The translations under genes were made by a program, and so were the position numbers. Under the pieces are notes generated by a model, which saw nothing but the letters and a program-made list of their open reading frames with translations, did no database searches and was not told where the DNA came from. This document shows, piece by piece, positions 41,660-50,429 of a DNA stretch of 60,330 bases. Positions within the stretch are counted from its first letter, which is position 1; each line of letters begins with the position of its first letter. This DNA comes from Antarctobacter heliothermus (GTDB lineage: Bacteria > Pseudomonadota > Alphaproteobacteria > Rhodobacterales > Rhodobacteraceae). The stretch is from the NCBI RefSeq assembly GCF_900188425.1, contig NZ_FZON01000025.1, forward strand, positions 1 to 60,330, written 5' to 3'.

Positions 41660-42312
41660 GCCAACCGCCCGGCGCGCAGATGCAACTGCCGGTCCATCCG
41701 CGCCGCCACCGCAGGCGAATGCGTCACCACCATCAGCGCCGCGCCGGTGTCCGCCACCAGCGCCAGCATCTGCGCCAGAACCTCTGCCGCCGTCGCCTCA
41801 TCCAGATTTCCGGTCGGCTCATCCGCCAGGATCAGCCGGGGCCGCACCGCCAGCGCCCGCGCGATGGCCACCCGCTGTTGCTGCCCGCCGGACAGTTGTT
41901 CAGGGTACTTGCGCGCATGGGGGCCAAGGCCCAAGACCTCGATCAGATGCGCCACACCTGCCGGGTCTTCCCGCCCCGCTAGCCGCGCCTGAAAGCGGAT
42001 GTTTTCCGTCACATCCAGTGACGGGATCAGGTTGAACTGCTGAAAGATCACGCCAACCTCGGACCGGCGCAGCGCCGCGCGCCCGGCCTCATCCAGCGCG
42101 GCAATGTCACGCCCGTCAAACAGGATCTCACCGCTGTCGGCGGTGTCCAGCGCGCCGACAATATGCATCAGCGTGCTTTTGCCCGACCCTGATTCCCCCT
42201 GCAACGACAGCGTCTGTCCAAGGTCCAGCGCCATATCCACGCCCGCCAGAACCGGCACCGGCCCATCCGCCCCGGCAAAGCTTTTGGTCACGTTCCTGAC
42301 GTCCAGCAGCAT
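41656..42312 (-). CDS. ABC transporter ATP-binding protein, LolD/MacB type
   Basis: A 218-residue ATPase. Walker A GESGSGKS (39-46), signature LSGGQQQR (140-147), Walker B LILADEP (160-166) and the final VTHS switch are intact. Sequence text FQQFNLIPSLDVTENI is typical of the LolD/MacB class. The ATG at 42312 is chosen because GGAGG lies seven bases before it. It starts the minus-strand ABC-exporter cluster and its stop overlaps the permease start. Confidence 0.94.
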   Translation of the reverse strand: MLLDVRNVTKSFAGADGPVPVLAGVDMALDLGQTLSLQGESGSGKSTLMHIVGALDTADSGEILFDGRDIAALDEAGRAALRRSEVGVIFQQFNLIPSLDVTENIRFQARLAGREDPAGVAHLIEVLGLGPHARKYPEQLSGGQQQRVAIARALAVRPRLILADEPTGNLDEATAAEVLAQMLALVADTGAALMVVTHSPAVAARMDRQLHLRAGRLA

Positions 42313-42421
42313 CCATCGTCCTCCGTCCGGCGCACCATACCTGACAGGCAGGTAGCAAATCCGCAGACCGCGCAACAGATGGGTGGATCAAAGGCCGCAG
42401 TTTGTCGCCCCGCCACCGCAA

Positions 42422-42452
42422 CGCGGCCCCGATCAACTGGACCGGGGCCGCG
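42422..42452 (-). terminator. Terminator of the aminotransferase gene
   Basis: CGCGGCCCCG (42422-42431) and CGGGGCCGCG (42443-42452) make ten perfect pairs around an 11-base loop, about 20 bp after the stop codon. Confidence 0.7.
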
Positions 42453-42472
42453 TCATGTCAAATCAAAGGGGC

Positions 42473-43846
42473 TCAGCCCGGCAGCACCTCGGTCACCGCC
42501 TGCGCCACCTTGCCGGCAACCTCATCCGCCTCGGCGCGGGTCAGGCAGAACGGCGGCGCAAAGCCAAGGATATCGCCCTGCGGCATCGCCCGCGCAATGA
42601 CGCCCTTGGACAGCAGCGCCGCAGAGACCCGCGCGCCCACCTTTTCGCCCGCATCAAAGAAGGTGCGCGAATCCCGGTCAGCGACAAATTCCACCGCCGC
42701 CATCAGACCCTCGCCGCGGATCTCACCGACATTGGCGTGATCGCCCAGCGCGTCGCGCAGCGCCCCTTGCAGATAGGCGCCCACGTCCCCGGCGTTCTGG
42801 ATCAGCTTCAGATCGTCCAGCAGTTGCAGGTTGGCCACCCCCGCCGCCGCCCCGATGGGATGCGCCGAATAGGTCCAGCCGTGGCCGATGGGGCCGTTCT
42901 CATCGGTGCCCTGCTCCAGCACCTTCCACATGCGGTCGCCCACGATGGACCCGGACAAGGGCGCATAGGCCGATGTCAGCCCCTTGGCGATGGTGATCAG
43001 ATCTGGCGTCATGCCATAGTGATCGGACCCGAACATGCTGCCCAGACGGCCAAAGCCGGTGACAACCTCATCGGCGACCAGCAGGATGTCATGCTTGCGC
43101 AGCACCTCCTGAATGGCGGCCCAATAGCCCGGCGGCGGCGGCACGATCCCGCCCGTGCCCAGCACCGGCTCACCGATAAAGGCGGCGATGGTGTCCGCGC
43201 CCTCCCGCGCAATCAGCGCCTCCAGTTCGGCCACGCAATGGGCGGTGAACTGCTCTGGCGTCTGGTCCAGATTATCACGGCGATAGTAATAGGGCGCCTC
43301 GGTGTGGACCACCTGCGCCAGCGGCAGGTCGAATTTCTTGTGGAACAGCTCCAGCCCCGTCAGTGACCCTGTCACCAGACCAGAGCCGTGATAGCCGCGC
43401 CAGCGCGAGATGATCTTTTTCTTCTCGGGACGGCCAAGGATGTTGTTGTAATACCAGATCAGCTTGACGTTGGTCTCATTCGCGTCCGACCCCGACAGGC
43501 CGAAATAGACCTTGGACATGCCCGCAGGCGCGCGGTCGAGGATCATCTTGGACAGGGTGATTGACGCCTCTGTCCCGTGGCCCACATAGGCATGGTAATA
43601 GGCCAGCTCACGCGCCTGTTCGGCAATCGCCTCGGCGATCTCTTGGCGACCGTAGCCCACGTTCACGCAATACAGCCCGGCAAAGGCATCCAGCAGCCGG
43701 GTGCCGTCCCGGTCGGTGATGTGACAGCCCTCGCCGGTCTTGATCACACGGGTTGCCGTCTCGCCGCGTGCGTGCTGCGCCAGATGGGTCGAGGGGTGAA
43801 AGAAATTCTCGCGGTCCCATTCCGCCAGTTGGTCATTGGTCTTCAT
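42473..43846 (-). CDS. Class III omega-aminotransferase (PLP)
   Basis: A 457-residue enzyme that moves an omega-amino group to pyruvate or 2-oxoglutarate. Asp259 (VADEVVTGFGR) binds the PLP ring and Lys288 (AKGLTSAY) makes the Schiff base. The N-terminal text resembles putrescine- or taurine-pyruvate transaminases (AGLYCVNVGYGRQEI, then AYYHAYVGHGTEASI). The ATG at 43846 has GGAG before it. It is divergent from the doeA-like gene, so a diaminobutyrate transaminase (DoeD-like) role in ectoine breakdown is plausible but not shown. Confidence 0.9.
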   Translation of the reverse strand: MKTNDQLAEWDRENFFHPSTHLAQHARGETATRVIKTGEGCHITDRDGTRLLDAFAGLYCVNVGYGRQEIAEAIAEQARELAYYHAYVGHGTEASITLSKMILDRAPAGMSKVYFGLSGSDANETNVKLIWYYNNILGRPEKKKIISRWRGYHGSGLVTGSLTGLELFHKKFDLPLAQVVHTEAPYYYRRDNLDQTPEQFTAHCVAELEALIAREGADTIAAFIGEPVLGTGGIVPPPPGYWAAIQEVLRKHDILLVADEVVTGFGRLGSMFGSDHYGMTPDLITIAKGLTSAYAPLSGSIVGDRMWKVLEQGTDENGPIGHGWTYSAHPIGAAAGVANLQLLDDLKLIQNAGDVGAYLQGALRDALGDHANVGEIRGEGLMAAVEFVADRDSRTFFDAGEKVGARVSAALLSKGVIARAMPQGDILGFAPPFCLTRAEADEVAGKVAQAVTEVLPG

Positions 43847-44180
43847 CCATGGCTCCTGTGTCGCGGCAGCGCGCCGCTGTTGTCTGGAAAGGAGGCCCCG
43901 GGTCACGCGCGGATCGGGTGCCAGAGGCTCCTCGCCCCCCGGCAGCAGCGCGCAATGCCTTTATTGCAGGGGGTAGCGCCTGCGTAACGGATTCCGGACG
44001 CCGCGACCAGTGGTCAAGACGACGGCAAAGCGTCGTTTTCCGCCATTTGCCTGCCGGGAATCTCCCTGCACGAAAATCTTGCGCCGCGTAAAAGCTCAAC
44101 CTGTTCCACTCCGAAATCTCTTGAAGTCCCCGCCCCCCCGCACCTAGGGCTGGAGGAATGAACAGACAGGCACCAACCCC
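43847..44180. promoter_or_regulatory. Divergent control region between aminotransferase and doeA-like genes
   Basis: A 334-bp gap with starts on both sides. GGAGGA lies at 44152-44157, directly before an ATG (44158) whose eight-codon frame ends in a TGA overlapping the doeA-like ATG at 44181. No strong palindrome or -35/-10 set could be fixed. Nothing else gene-like is present. Confidence 0.4.
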
Positions 44181-45365
44181 ATGACCGCACCACATCTCCC
44201 GTTTACGATGGCCGAATATGCCCGCCGCATGACGCTGGTCGAACGGCGCATGGAAACGCTGGGGCTGGACGCGCTCTACGTGCAGGATCCGTCCAACATG
44301 GCCTGGCTGACCGGCTATGACGGCTGGTCGTTCTACGTCCACCAGGGTGTGATCGTCATCCCCGGTGAGCCGCCGCTGTGGTGGGGCCGCACGATGGACG
44401 CCAACGGCGCGCTTCGCACCGTCTGGATGAAACCGGAGCGCGTGCTGGGCTACGCCGATGACTTTGTCCAATCGACAGAGGTCCACCCGATGCAGGATCT
44501 CGCCGCCCACCTGCGCGCCCACGGCGTCGGCACCGGGCGCATCGGTGTTGAGATGGACAACTACTATTATTCCGCCCGCGCCCATCAGACCATGCTGACA
44601 GAACTGCCGGACGCCACATTCCACGACGCCACCGCGCTGGTGAACTGGCTGCGCGCCGTCAAATCCGGCGAAGAGATCACCTTTATGCGCCGCGCCGCGC
44701 GGATCTCGGAAAAGATGGTCGATGGTATACTAGACCGGGTCGAACCCGGCCTGCCCAAGAATGAACTGGTGGCAGAAATCCTTGGCGATGCGGTGCGCGG
44801 CGCGGATGGCCACTGGGGCGACTATGCCGCCATCGTGCCGCTGCTGCCCTCGGGCGTGGACGCCTCTGCCCCGCATCTCACATGGGACGGACGGCCATTC
44901 GAGACCGGAGAGGCGACGTTCTTTGAACTCGCAGGCTGCTACCGCCGCTATCACACGCCGTTTTGCCGCACCGTCTTCCTTGGCAAACCGCCGCAATACC
45001 TGCTCGACGCGGAAAAGGCGCTGGTCGAGGGGCTCGAAGACGGGTTGCAGGCCGCCCGCGCTGGCAACACCGCCGGTGACGTGGCCCGCGCGCTGTATGC
45101 GGCGCTCGCCAAGGGCGGCATCCAGCGCACCGGGCGCTGCGGCTATGCCATCGGCCTCAGCTATCCGCCCGACTGGGGCGAACGCACCATCTCGATCCGC
45201 ACCAGCGACGACACAGTCCTGCAACCCGGCATGTGTTTCCACTTCATGCCGGGCCTGTGGATGGACGACTGGGGGCTGGAAATCACCGAATCCATCCTGA
45301 TCAAGGAGGACGGCGCTGCCGAATGCCTCTGTGATCGGCCCCGCAAGATGTTCGTAAAGGACTGA
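44181..45365 (+). CDS. doeA: Ectoine hydrolase-like M24 protein (DoeA/EutD family)
   Basis: Predicted to open the ectoine ring to N-acetyl-diaminobutyrate. The 394-residue protein has a creatinase-type N-terminal domain and a pita-bread C-terminal domain (about 165-390). The text DPSNMAWLTGYDGWSFYVHQ (residues 36-55) is characteristic of DoeA. The metal ligands of true M24 aminopeptidases are replaced (ELAGCYRRYHTPF at the first two Asp), as in creatinase and DoeA, so it is probably metal-free. A clear ribosome site right before the ATG is absent. The next gene starts one base after its stop. A prolidase annotation would be less specific. Confidence 0.8.
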   Translation: MTAPHLPFTMAEYARRMTLVERRMETLGLDALYVQDPSNMAWLTGYDGWSFYVHQGVIVIPGEPPLWWGRTMDANGALRTVWMKPERVLGYADDFVQSTEVHPMQDLAAHLRAHGVGTGRIGVEMDNYYYSARAHQTMLTELPDATFHDATALVNWLRAVKSGEEITFMRRAARISEKMVDGILDRVEPGLPKNELVAEILGDAVRGADGHWGDYAAIVPLLPSGVDASAPHLTWDGRPFETGEATFFELAGCYRRYHTPFCRTVFLGKPPQYLLDAEKALVEGLEDGLQAARAGNTAGDVARALYAALAKGGIQRTGRCGYAIGLSYPPDWGERTISIRTSDDTVLQPGMCFHFMPGLWMDDWGLEITESILIKEDGAAECLCDRPRKMFVKD

Positions 45366-45366
45366 G

Positions 45367-46521
45367 ATGGAACTGCTCTACCGGACCGAGGCCCTGCTGG
45401 GCGAGCTGATCGCCTTCCCGACCGTTTCGGCGGACGGCAACCTTGACCTGATCGGCTGGGCGTCCAACTATCTCAAGGGGCTGGGCGCACACTGCGACGT
45501 CTCGCTGGACGAAACCGGGCACAAGGCCAACCTCTTTGCCACCTTCGGGCCAGAGGGCGACGGCGGGCTGGTCCTGTCGGGCCATTCCGACGTGGTGCCC
45601 GTCGCGGATCAGGACTGGTCCTCTGACCCCTTCGTCATGGAAGACCGTGAGGGCCGTCTGTACGGGCGCGGCGCCTGCGACATGAAAGGGTTCATCGCCT
45701 GCGTTCTGGCCCTCGCCCCCGAGATCGCGCAATGGCCGCTCAAACGCCCCGTGCACATCGTGCTGACCTACGATGAGGAAGTGGGCTGTTTCGGCGCCCG
45801 CGCGCTGGTCGAAGAGTTGCGCGCCCGCGAGTTGCGCCCCGCCACCGCCATTCTGGGCGAACCGACCATGATGCGCGTCATCGACGGCCACAAGGGCTGT
45901 TACGAATACACCACCCGGATCACCGGCTGCGCGGGCCACGGATCGGCCCCCGATCATGGTGTCAACGCGGCGGTCTGCGCCACGCGTTACGCCGGTCGCC
46001 TGATGGAACTGGAACAGGATCTGCGCACCCGCGCGCCTTTGGACAGCCCGTTTTCGCCGCCCTGGACCACGCTGAACATTGGCCGCATCCATGCGGGCCA
46101 CGCCCATAACGTGATCCCCGACCACGCCGAGATCGACTGGGAAATGCGCCCGGTGCAACGCTCTGACGCCGACCACGTCCTGAGCGAAATCGACCGCTAC
46201 GCACAAACCCTGCTGCCCGCCATGCGCGCCGTCCACACTGAGGCCGGTATCATCCGTGAGGTCATCGCCGAAACCCAGGGCCTGCACCCGGTCCCGCACA
46301 ACGCCATCGCCGAAATCGTGTCGGAACTGACCGGCGCAAACGGCACCGACGTGGTGGCCTTTGGCACCGAGGCCGGGCTGTTCCAGTCGCTGGGGATGGA
46401 TTGCGTCGTCTGCGGGCCGGGCTCTATCGAACAGGCACACAAACCGGACGAATACGTCAGCCGCGACCAGCTATCCGCCTGTCTGGACATGCTCAAGGGG
46501 TTGGAACGGCATCTGACCTGA
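45367..46521 (+). CDS. ArgE/DapE-family M20 deacetylase
   Basis: A 384-residue zinc-dependent amidohydrolase of the acetylornithine deacetylase type. Metal site residues are seen in LSGHSDVVPV (His, Asp) and GRGACDMKGF (Asp), then TYDEEVGCFGA (Glu-Glu), GEPTMMRV (Glu/Asp region) and a late His in EQAHKPDEY. A dimerisation domain is inserted (about 180-290). It follows the doeA-like gene by one base, so the two are co-translated. Here it may remove the acetyl group of N-acetyl-diaminobutyrate, taking the role of DoeB; a plain argE role is the alternative. Confidence 0.88.
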   Translation: MELLYRTEALLGELIAFPTVSADGNLDLIGWASNYLKGLGAHCDVSLDETGHKANLFATFGPEGDGGLVLSGHSDVVPVADQDWSSDPFVMEDREGRLYGRGACDMKGFIACVLALAPEIAQWPLKRPVHIVLTYDEEVGCFGARALVEELRARELRPATAILGEPTMMRVIDGHKGCYEYTTRITGCAGHGSAPDHGVNAAVCATRYAGRLMELEQDLRTRAPLDSPFSPPWTTLNIGRIHAGHAHNVIPDHAEIDWEMRPVQRSDADHVLSEIDRYAQTLLPAMRAVHTEAGIIREVIAETQGLHPVPHNAIAEIVSELTGANGTDVVAFGTEAGLFQSLGMDCVVCGPGSIEQAHKPDEYVSRDQLSACLDMLKGLERHLT

Positions 46522-46647
46522 TCGCGCTTCCGAAGGTTTTCCCGAATTTCGGAGCCGCTTAACATCTCTTAATTCCCGCTTCAGGACCGCGCCCGCGCCT
46601 TCGTGACAGGATCAGGTATCAGATCCACGCACACGAAAGAGCACATC

Positions 46648-46836
46648 ATGGCCTTCCTCCCGATCCAGTCCCGCCCGACAACCGCCGCCCCGGCCTTCCT
46701 CTCGGGACTGACCGCAATCCTCCGCGATGCGCTTGTGCGCGCCGTCTCCCGCCCGCGCAAAACACCCCAAGACATTCTCGCCGCCCAAGCCCGCCGCGCC
46801 GAGGCCCGCGCCGCCGCCGATCGCCTGCTCTGCTAA
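46648..46836 (+). CDS. Small basic Ala/Arg-rich protein, unknown function
   Basis: A 62-residue frame with an AAAGAG ribosome site 7-8 bases before its ATG. The C-terminal half (KTPQDILAAQARRAEARAAADRLLC) is a predicted charged helix. The gene ends in a stop (46834-46836) that overlaps the stop of the convergent TPR regulator. I know no family. The rhodobacterial-looking codon use and the ribosome site make it a likely real gene. Confidence 0.55.
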   Translation: MAFLPIQSRPTTAAPAFLSGLTAILRDALVRAVSRPRKTPQDILAAQARRAEARAAADRLLC

Positions 46837-48359
46837 GGCGGAAAGCCGTTGCCCTCCAGCGCGGCGGCTATCGCCTCGATGTAGGTGGGACTGTCCTGTG
46901 GCCGGTTCTTGCGAAAATTGGCAACGGTCGTGTCCGGTGCCTTGCGGCGCAGGATCTCTGCCATCTGGGCCGACTCTTCCTTGCGGCCCAGCGCCCAGTA
47001 GATCCCCATCAGACCCAGATGAATGGTCGCAAACTCGGGGTATTCGCTCAGCGCCTGTTCGTACTGCGCCGCCGCTTCGTCAATCTTGCCCATCTGGAAC
47101 AACGCATTGCCGATGCCCGCCGTAATGACCCCGATATCCGGATGCAGCGGGCTGATCCGACGGGCCCGGCGCAGCTCCGCAATCGCCGCCTCGTTTTCAC
47201 TGAGATAGTTGTGAACCCAACCCAACAGCATCGCCACCGTGGCGGAATTGGGGTTCAGCACCTTGGCCCGCTGCAACGCCGTCAACCCGCGCCGCGTCTC
47301 ACCGCCCACATAGGCGATGTAATGCCCGCAATAGGCCAGCGCCAGCGGGTCTTCGGGATTGGCGTCCAGTACCTCGTGCGCCAGCGGCAGCGCGGCGCGC
47401 GCCTGCTCAAACGTCCACCAGCGCGTCGCAACGGCCCCGGTATGGGCGTAACAAATCAGTGCCTTGGCCTGAAGGTAGTCCGGGTCCAGTGCCAGCGCCT
47501 GCCGCAACAGGTCCAGCCCCTCGATCAGGCTGTCCAGCGTGTTCTGCCGGTAGACCAGCGGCGCGGCACGCAGGCACAGATCATAGGCGGCAAGGCTGGC
47601 GGTGGGCTTGGCCTGCGCCCGCGTGGCCTCGGCCCAGATCAGCCGCGGTTCCAGCGCGGCAGCGACATGTTCCGCCACACGGTCCTGCAACTCGAATATC
47701 TCGCTGGCCTGCCCGTCGAACCGGTCGCGCCACAGGGTATGCCCGCTTTCCGCCTCGACCAATTGGGTGAAAATCCGCATCTGGTCGCCCGCCTGCTGGA
47801 TGCTGCCCTCCAGCACATAGCGCACGCCCAGTTCGCGCCCGACCTCCGACAGGTCGATACTGCGCCCCTTGTAGTTGAAACTCGACGTGCTGGAGATCAC
47901 GAAAAAGCCCGACACCCGCGACAACGCCATGATCACCTCGTTGACGATGCCGTCCACAAGGTAGTCGCGCTCGACCGCGCCGGTCAGGTTGGCAAAGGGC
48001 AGCACCGCCAGCGACGGGATGTCCGGCACCGGCAAGGCAGCCGCCTGCGGTGCGGACCCGTCCCCGGCGTCTTCTGTGGCAGTTGCGGCGGCGGTGGCGA
48101 CAAAGCGATAGCCGATCCCCGGCACCGTCTTGATTGTTGCGCGGCCCAGCGCCTTGCGCAGCCCGGCGATCTGCACGGTCAGGTTGCTCTCCTCGACCAT
48201 CAGCCCCGCCCAGACCGCGTCCAGCAGTTCGGCCTTGGACACCACCCTGTCGGCGTTGGCGACCAGATGCGCCAGCACGTCAAAGGCCCGCGTGCCCAGT
48301 GCGATTTCCGTGCCATCCAGCAGGACGATCCGCTGAGCGTGAAGAATTTCCAGTGTCAC
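46833..48359 (-). CDS. CadC-like winged-helix regulator with TPR domain
   Basis: A 508-residue regulator. The N-terminal 1-95 residues form an OmpR-type winged helix (LGTRAFDVLAHLVANADRVV, then LTVQIAGLRKALGR and TVPGIGYRFVA). An Ala-rich linker follows (96-118), then a region with SLAVLPFANLTGAVERDYLVDG (120-230; the same cassette is found beside adenylate-cyclase-like TPR proteins) and a C-terminal TPR array (about 270-500). No membrane helix is seen, so it differs from true CadC. The start is set at GTG 48359, the only good candidate; the frame extends far upstream without one. The likely target is the divergent dehydrogenase gene. Confidence 0.85.
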   Translation of the reverse strand: MTLEILHAQRIVLLDGTEIALGTRAFDVLAHLVANADRVVSKAELLDAVWAGLMVEESNLTVQIAGLRKALGRATIKTVPGIGYRFVATAAATATEDAGDGSAPQAAALPVPDIPSLAVLPFANLTGAVERDYLVDGIVNEVIMALSRVSGFFVISSTSSFNYKGRSIDLSEVGRELGVRYVLEGSIQQAGDQMRIFTQLVEAESGHTLWRDRFDGQASEIFELQDRVAEHVAAALEPRLIWAEATRAQAKPTASLAAYDLCLRAAPLVYRQNTLDSLIEGLDLLRQALALDPDYLQAKALICYAHTGAVATRWWTFEQARAALPLAHEVLDANPEDPLALAYCGHYIAYVGGETRRGLTALQRAKVLNPNSATVAMLLGWVHNYLSENEAAIAELRRARRISPLHPDIGVITAGIGNALFQMGKIDEAAAQYEQALSEYPEFATIHLGLMGIYWALGRKEESAQMAEILRRKAPDTTVANFRKNRPQDSPTYIEAIAAALEGNGFPP

Positions 48360-48617
48360 CCGACAAACCGCCTTTTTCCGGGCCAGCCCCGGGGAAAATA
48401 TCCCGGCAGTATGGGTCAACAGGCCCCGCCCCCGCAAGCCTTTGAGACGGGTCAGGCTGTGGGTGGCAAAGGTTAAGCCTTTGTGAATCCGTCTCTGTAA
48501 GCCCTTGATTTTTCGTGACCGCCCGCCTGCCCACGCGTGGACACCCTTTTTCCGCCCCTCTCGACAAGCCCCCGTTCCACCCCCATCATGGCCGCCAGAC
48601 CAGCGGGAGGAGCCCAC
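48360..48617. promoter_or_regulatory. Divergent control region upstream of the idonate dehydrogenase-like gene
   Basis: A 258-bp gap separating the TPR regulator from the dehydrogenase. It should hold both promoters and the regulator operator. No palindrome stands out. An in-frame extension of the regulator through this region is rejected. Confidence 0.35.
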
Positions 48618-49649
48618 ATGAAAACCATCGTCGCCCACGGCGCCCATGACCTCAGGATCGAAGAGAGGGACATGCCCTCGCCCGGCCCCGGCCAGGTCCT
48701 GATCCGGCTCGAATCCGGGGGCATCTGCGGCTCTGACCTGCATTATTATCATCAGGGCGGCTTTGGCACGGTCCGCCTGAAAGAGCCGATGATCCTCGGC
48801 CACGAGGTCGCGGGCAAGATCGAGGCGCTCGGCCCGGACGTCGCCTCGCTGACCCCCGGCCAACGCGTCGCCATCTCTCCCTCTCGCCCCTGCCATGCCT
48901 GCCGCTTTTGCCACGCAGGCCAGCCCAATCACTGCCTCAACATGCGCTTTTACGGCTCCGCCATGCCCTTCCCCCATATTCAGGGTGCCTTTCGCGAATA
49001 CCTCGTCGCCGACGTGGCCCAATGCGCCCCCGCCGATGATCTCAACGCCGGTGAGGCCGCGATGGCAGAACCCCTCGCGGTTGTCCTTCACGCCGCCAAA
49101 CGGGCGGGCGATCTGCTGGGCAAACGGGTGCTGGTGACAGGCTGCGGCCCCATCGGCGCGCTGGCCGTGCTGGTGGCCCGCGCCGCAGGCGCGGCAGAGA
49201 TCGTGGCGACAGACCTGACCGATTTCACGCTGAAGATGGCCACACAGGTCGGCGCGGACCGCGTGGTCAACATGGGTACAACCCCAGACGGGCTGTCCCC
49301 TTACACCGCCGACAAGGGCCAAATCGACGTGCTGTTCGAATGCTCCGGCGCGGCCCCGGCCCTGATCGCCGCCATCCCCGCGATGCGCCCCGGCGGGGTC
49401 ATCATGCAGCTCGGGCTGGGCGGCGACATGACCTTGCCGGTGCAGGCGATCACCGCCAAGGAACTGCAACTGCGCGGCTCTTTCCGCTTTCACGAAGAGT
49501 TCTTTTCCGCCGTGGACCTGATGCGGACGGGGCGGATCAACGTGAAGCCGCTGATCACTCATGAGGTGGCATTGGAGGCGGCTGAAGACGGCTTCAAGAT
49601 CGCCTCGGATCGCAATCGCGCGATGAAGGCACAGATCCGGTTTTCGTGA
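48618..49649 (+). CDS. Zinc-dependent dehydrogenase, L-idonate 5-dehydrogenase/sorbitol dehydrogenase type
   Basis: A 343-residue medium-chain dehydrogenase that oxidises a polyol or sugar acid with NAD(P). The catalytic zinc site has Cys37 (GGICGSD), His62 and Glu63 (GHEVAG), and the structural zinc site has the four Cys of CHACRFCHAGQPNHC. The NAD motif is GCGPIGALA (about 174-182). HYYHQGGFGTVRLKEPMIL is typical of L-idonate 5-dehydrogenases. GGGAGGAG precedes the ATG. It is divergent from the CadC-like regulator, which may sense the pathway substrate. Confidence 0.9.
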   Translation: MKTIVAHGAHDLRIEERDMPSPGPGQVLIRLESGGICGSDLHYYHQGGFGTVRLKEPMILGHEVAGKIEALGPDVASLTPGQRVAISPSRPCHACRFCHAGQPNHCLNMRFYGSAMPFPHIQGAFREYLVADVAQCAPADDLNAGEAAMAEPLAVVLHAAKRAGDLLGKRVLVTGCGPIGALAVLVARAAGAAEIVATDLTDFTLKMATQVGADRVVNMGTTPDGLSPYTADKGQIDVLFECSGAAPALIAAIPAMRPGGVIMQLGLGGDMTLPVQAITAKELQLRGSFRFHEEFFSAVDLMRTGRINVKPLITHEVALEAAEDGFKIASDRNRAMKAQIRFS

Positions 49650-49657
49650 AAGCTGGG

Positions 49658-49680
49658 CGTCCCGGGTCAAGCCCGGGACG
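49658..49680. repeat. REP-like palindrome, copy 2
   Basis: CGTCCCGGG (49658-49666) and CCCGGGACG (49672-49680) pair fully around TCAAG. It shares its arms and loop with the copy at 20512-20532 and lies between the convergent dehydrogenase and DprE2-like genes. Confidence 0.65.
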
Positions 49681-49691
49681 GGGCGGCCCGA

Positions 49692-50429
49692 CTAGAGCTT
49701 CAGCTTCTTGAACACAGGTTCGGGAATGTTGCGGATGATCGCCATGACCAGCCACCAGATGCGGCGCACATAGATCACGTTGCGCCCCTTCTGCACCGCC
49801 TTCACCACCGCCGCGCCGACCTCTGACGGCTCGGCGGTCAGCTTTTCGGGCAGGTCCAGCCCTTCGGTCATGGCGGTGTTCACAAATCCGGGCAGCACCG
49901 TGACCACATGCACGCCCTTTTTCGCCAGCCGGTTGCGCAGCCCCGACAAGAAAGCAGTGAACCCCGCCTTGGCGGAGCCGTAGACGTAGTTCGTGGCCCG
50001 GCCCCGATCACCTGCGACAGAGCTGACTCCGACAAGCGTGCCCGATCCGCGCGCCTCAAACCGATTGGCCAGCAGGGCAAGGATACCGGCGGGGCCCTCG
50101 AAGTTGGTGCGCATCATAAGAGCGGCCTGAGCCTGATCCTGTTCATTTTCCGCCTGCTCACCCATGTATCCCACAACACTGACCGCAACGCCGGGCAAGG
50201 CAGGCAAGCCGTCGACAAAGCCGCCAAACCCGTTGCTGTCCAGCACGTCAAACTCATGCAGCGTGACGTCCACCCCGTGGCGCAGGGCAAGGTCGGTCTG
50301 CACCGTATCCAGCCCCGCAGCGCCGCGCGCGGCCAGTTGTATCGGATGACCGGCGGCAGCAAAAGCATGGGCGATAGCCTGCCCCATGTCCGAACGCGCG
50401 CCAAGGATGAGGACGGGGAGTGGGGTCAA
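49692..50429 (-). CDS. dprE2: DprE2-like short-chain reductase
   Basis: NADH-dependent reductase, 245 residues. In mycobacteria DprE2 reduces the 2-keto intermediate to decaprenyl-phosphoryl-D-arabinose. The Rossmann motif GARSDMGQAI is at residues 11-20; the catalytic Ser/Tyr/Lys set is in VSSVAGDRG and YVYGSAKAG. The C-terminus EPVFKKLKL and the loop with LPGFVNTAMTE fit the DprE2 branch of the SDR superfamily. The start overlaps the stop of the dprE1-like gene (ATGA). It is the last gene of the operon. As an SDR alone the assignment would be weak; the order with dprE1 makes it strong. Confidence 0.85.
   Translation of the reverse strand: MTPLPVLILGARSDMGQAIAHAFAAAGHPIQLAARGAAGLDTVQTDLALRHGVDVTLHEFDVLDSNGFGGFVDGLPALPGVAVSVVGYMGEQAENEQDQAQAALMMRTNFEGPAGILALLANRFEARGSGTLVGVSSVAGDRGRATNYVYGSAKAGFTAFLSGLRNRLAKKGVHVVTVLPGFVNTAMTEGLDLPEKLTAEPSEVGAAVVKAVQKGRNVIYVRRIWWLVMAIIRNIPEPVFKKLKL

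Noticed and set aside
48360-49670. Upstream extension of the TPR regulator frame to 49670 (945 codons in total)
   Set aside because: The upper 437 codons lie antisense to a well-supported zinc dehydrogenase gene, have no helix-turn-helix start and are His/Gly/Arg-rich shadow sequence. The winged helix begins at 48359.
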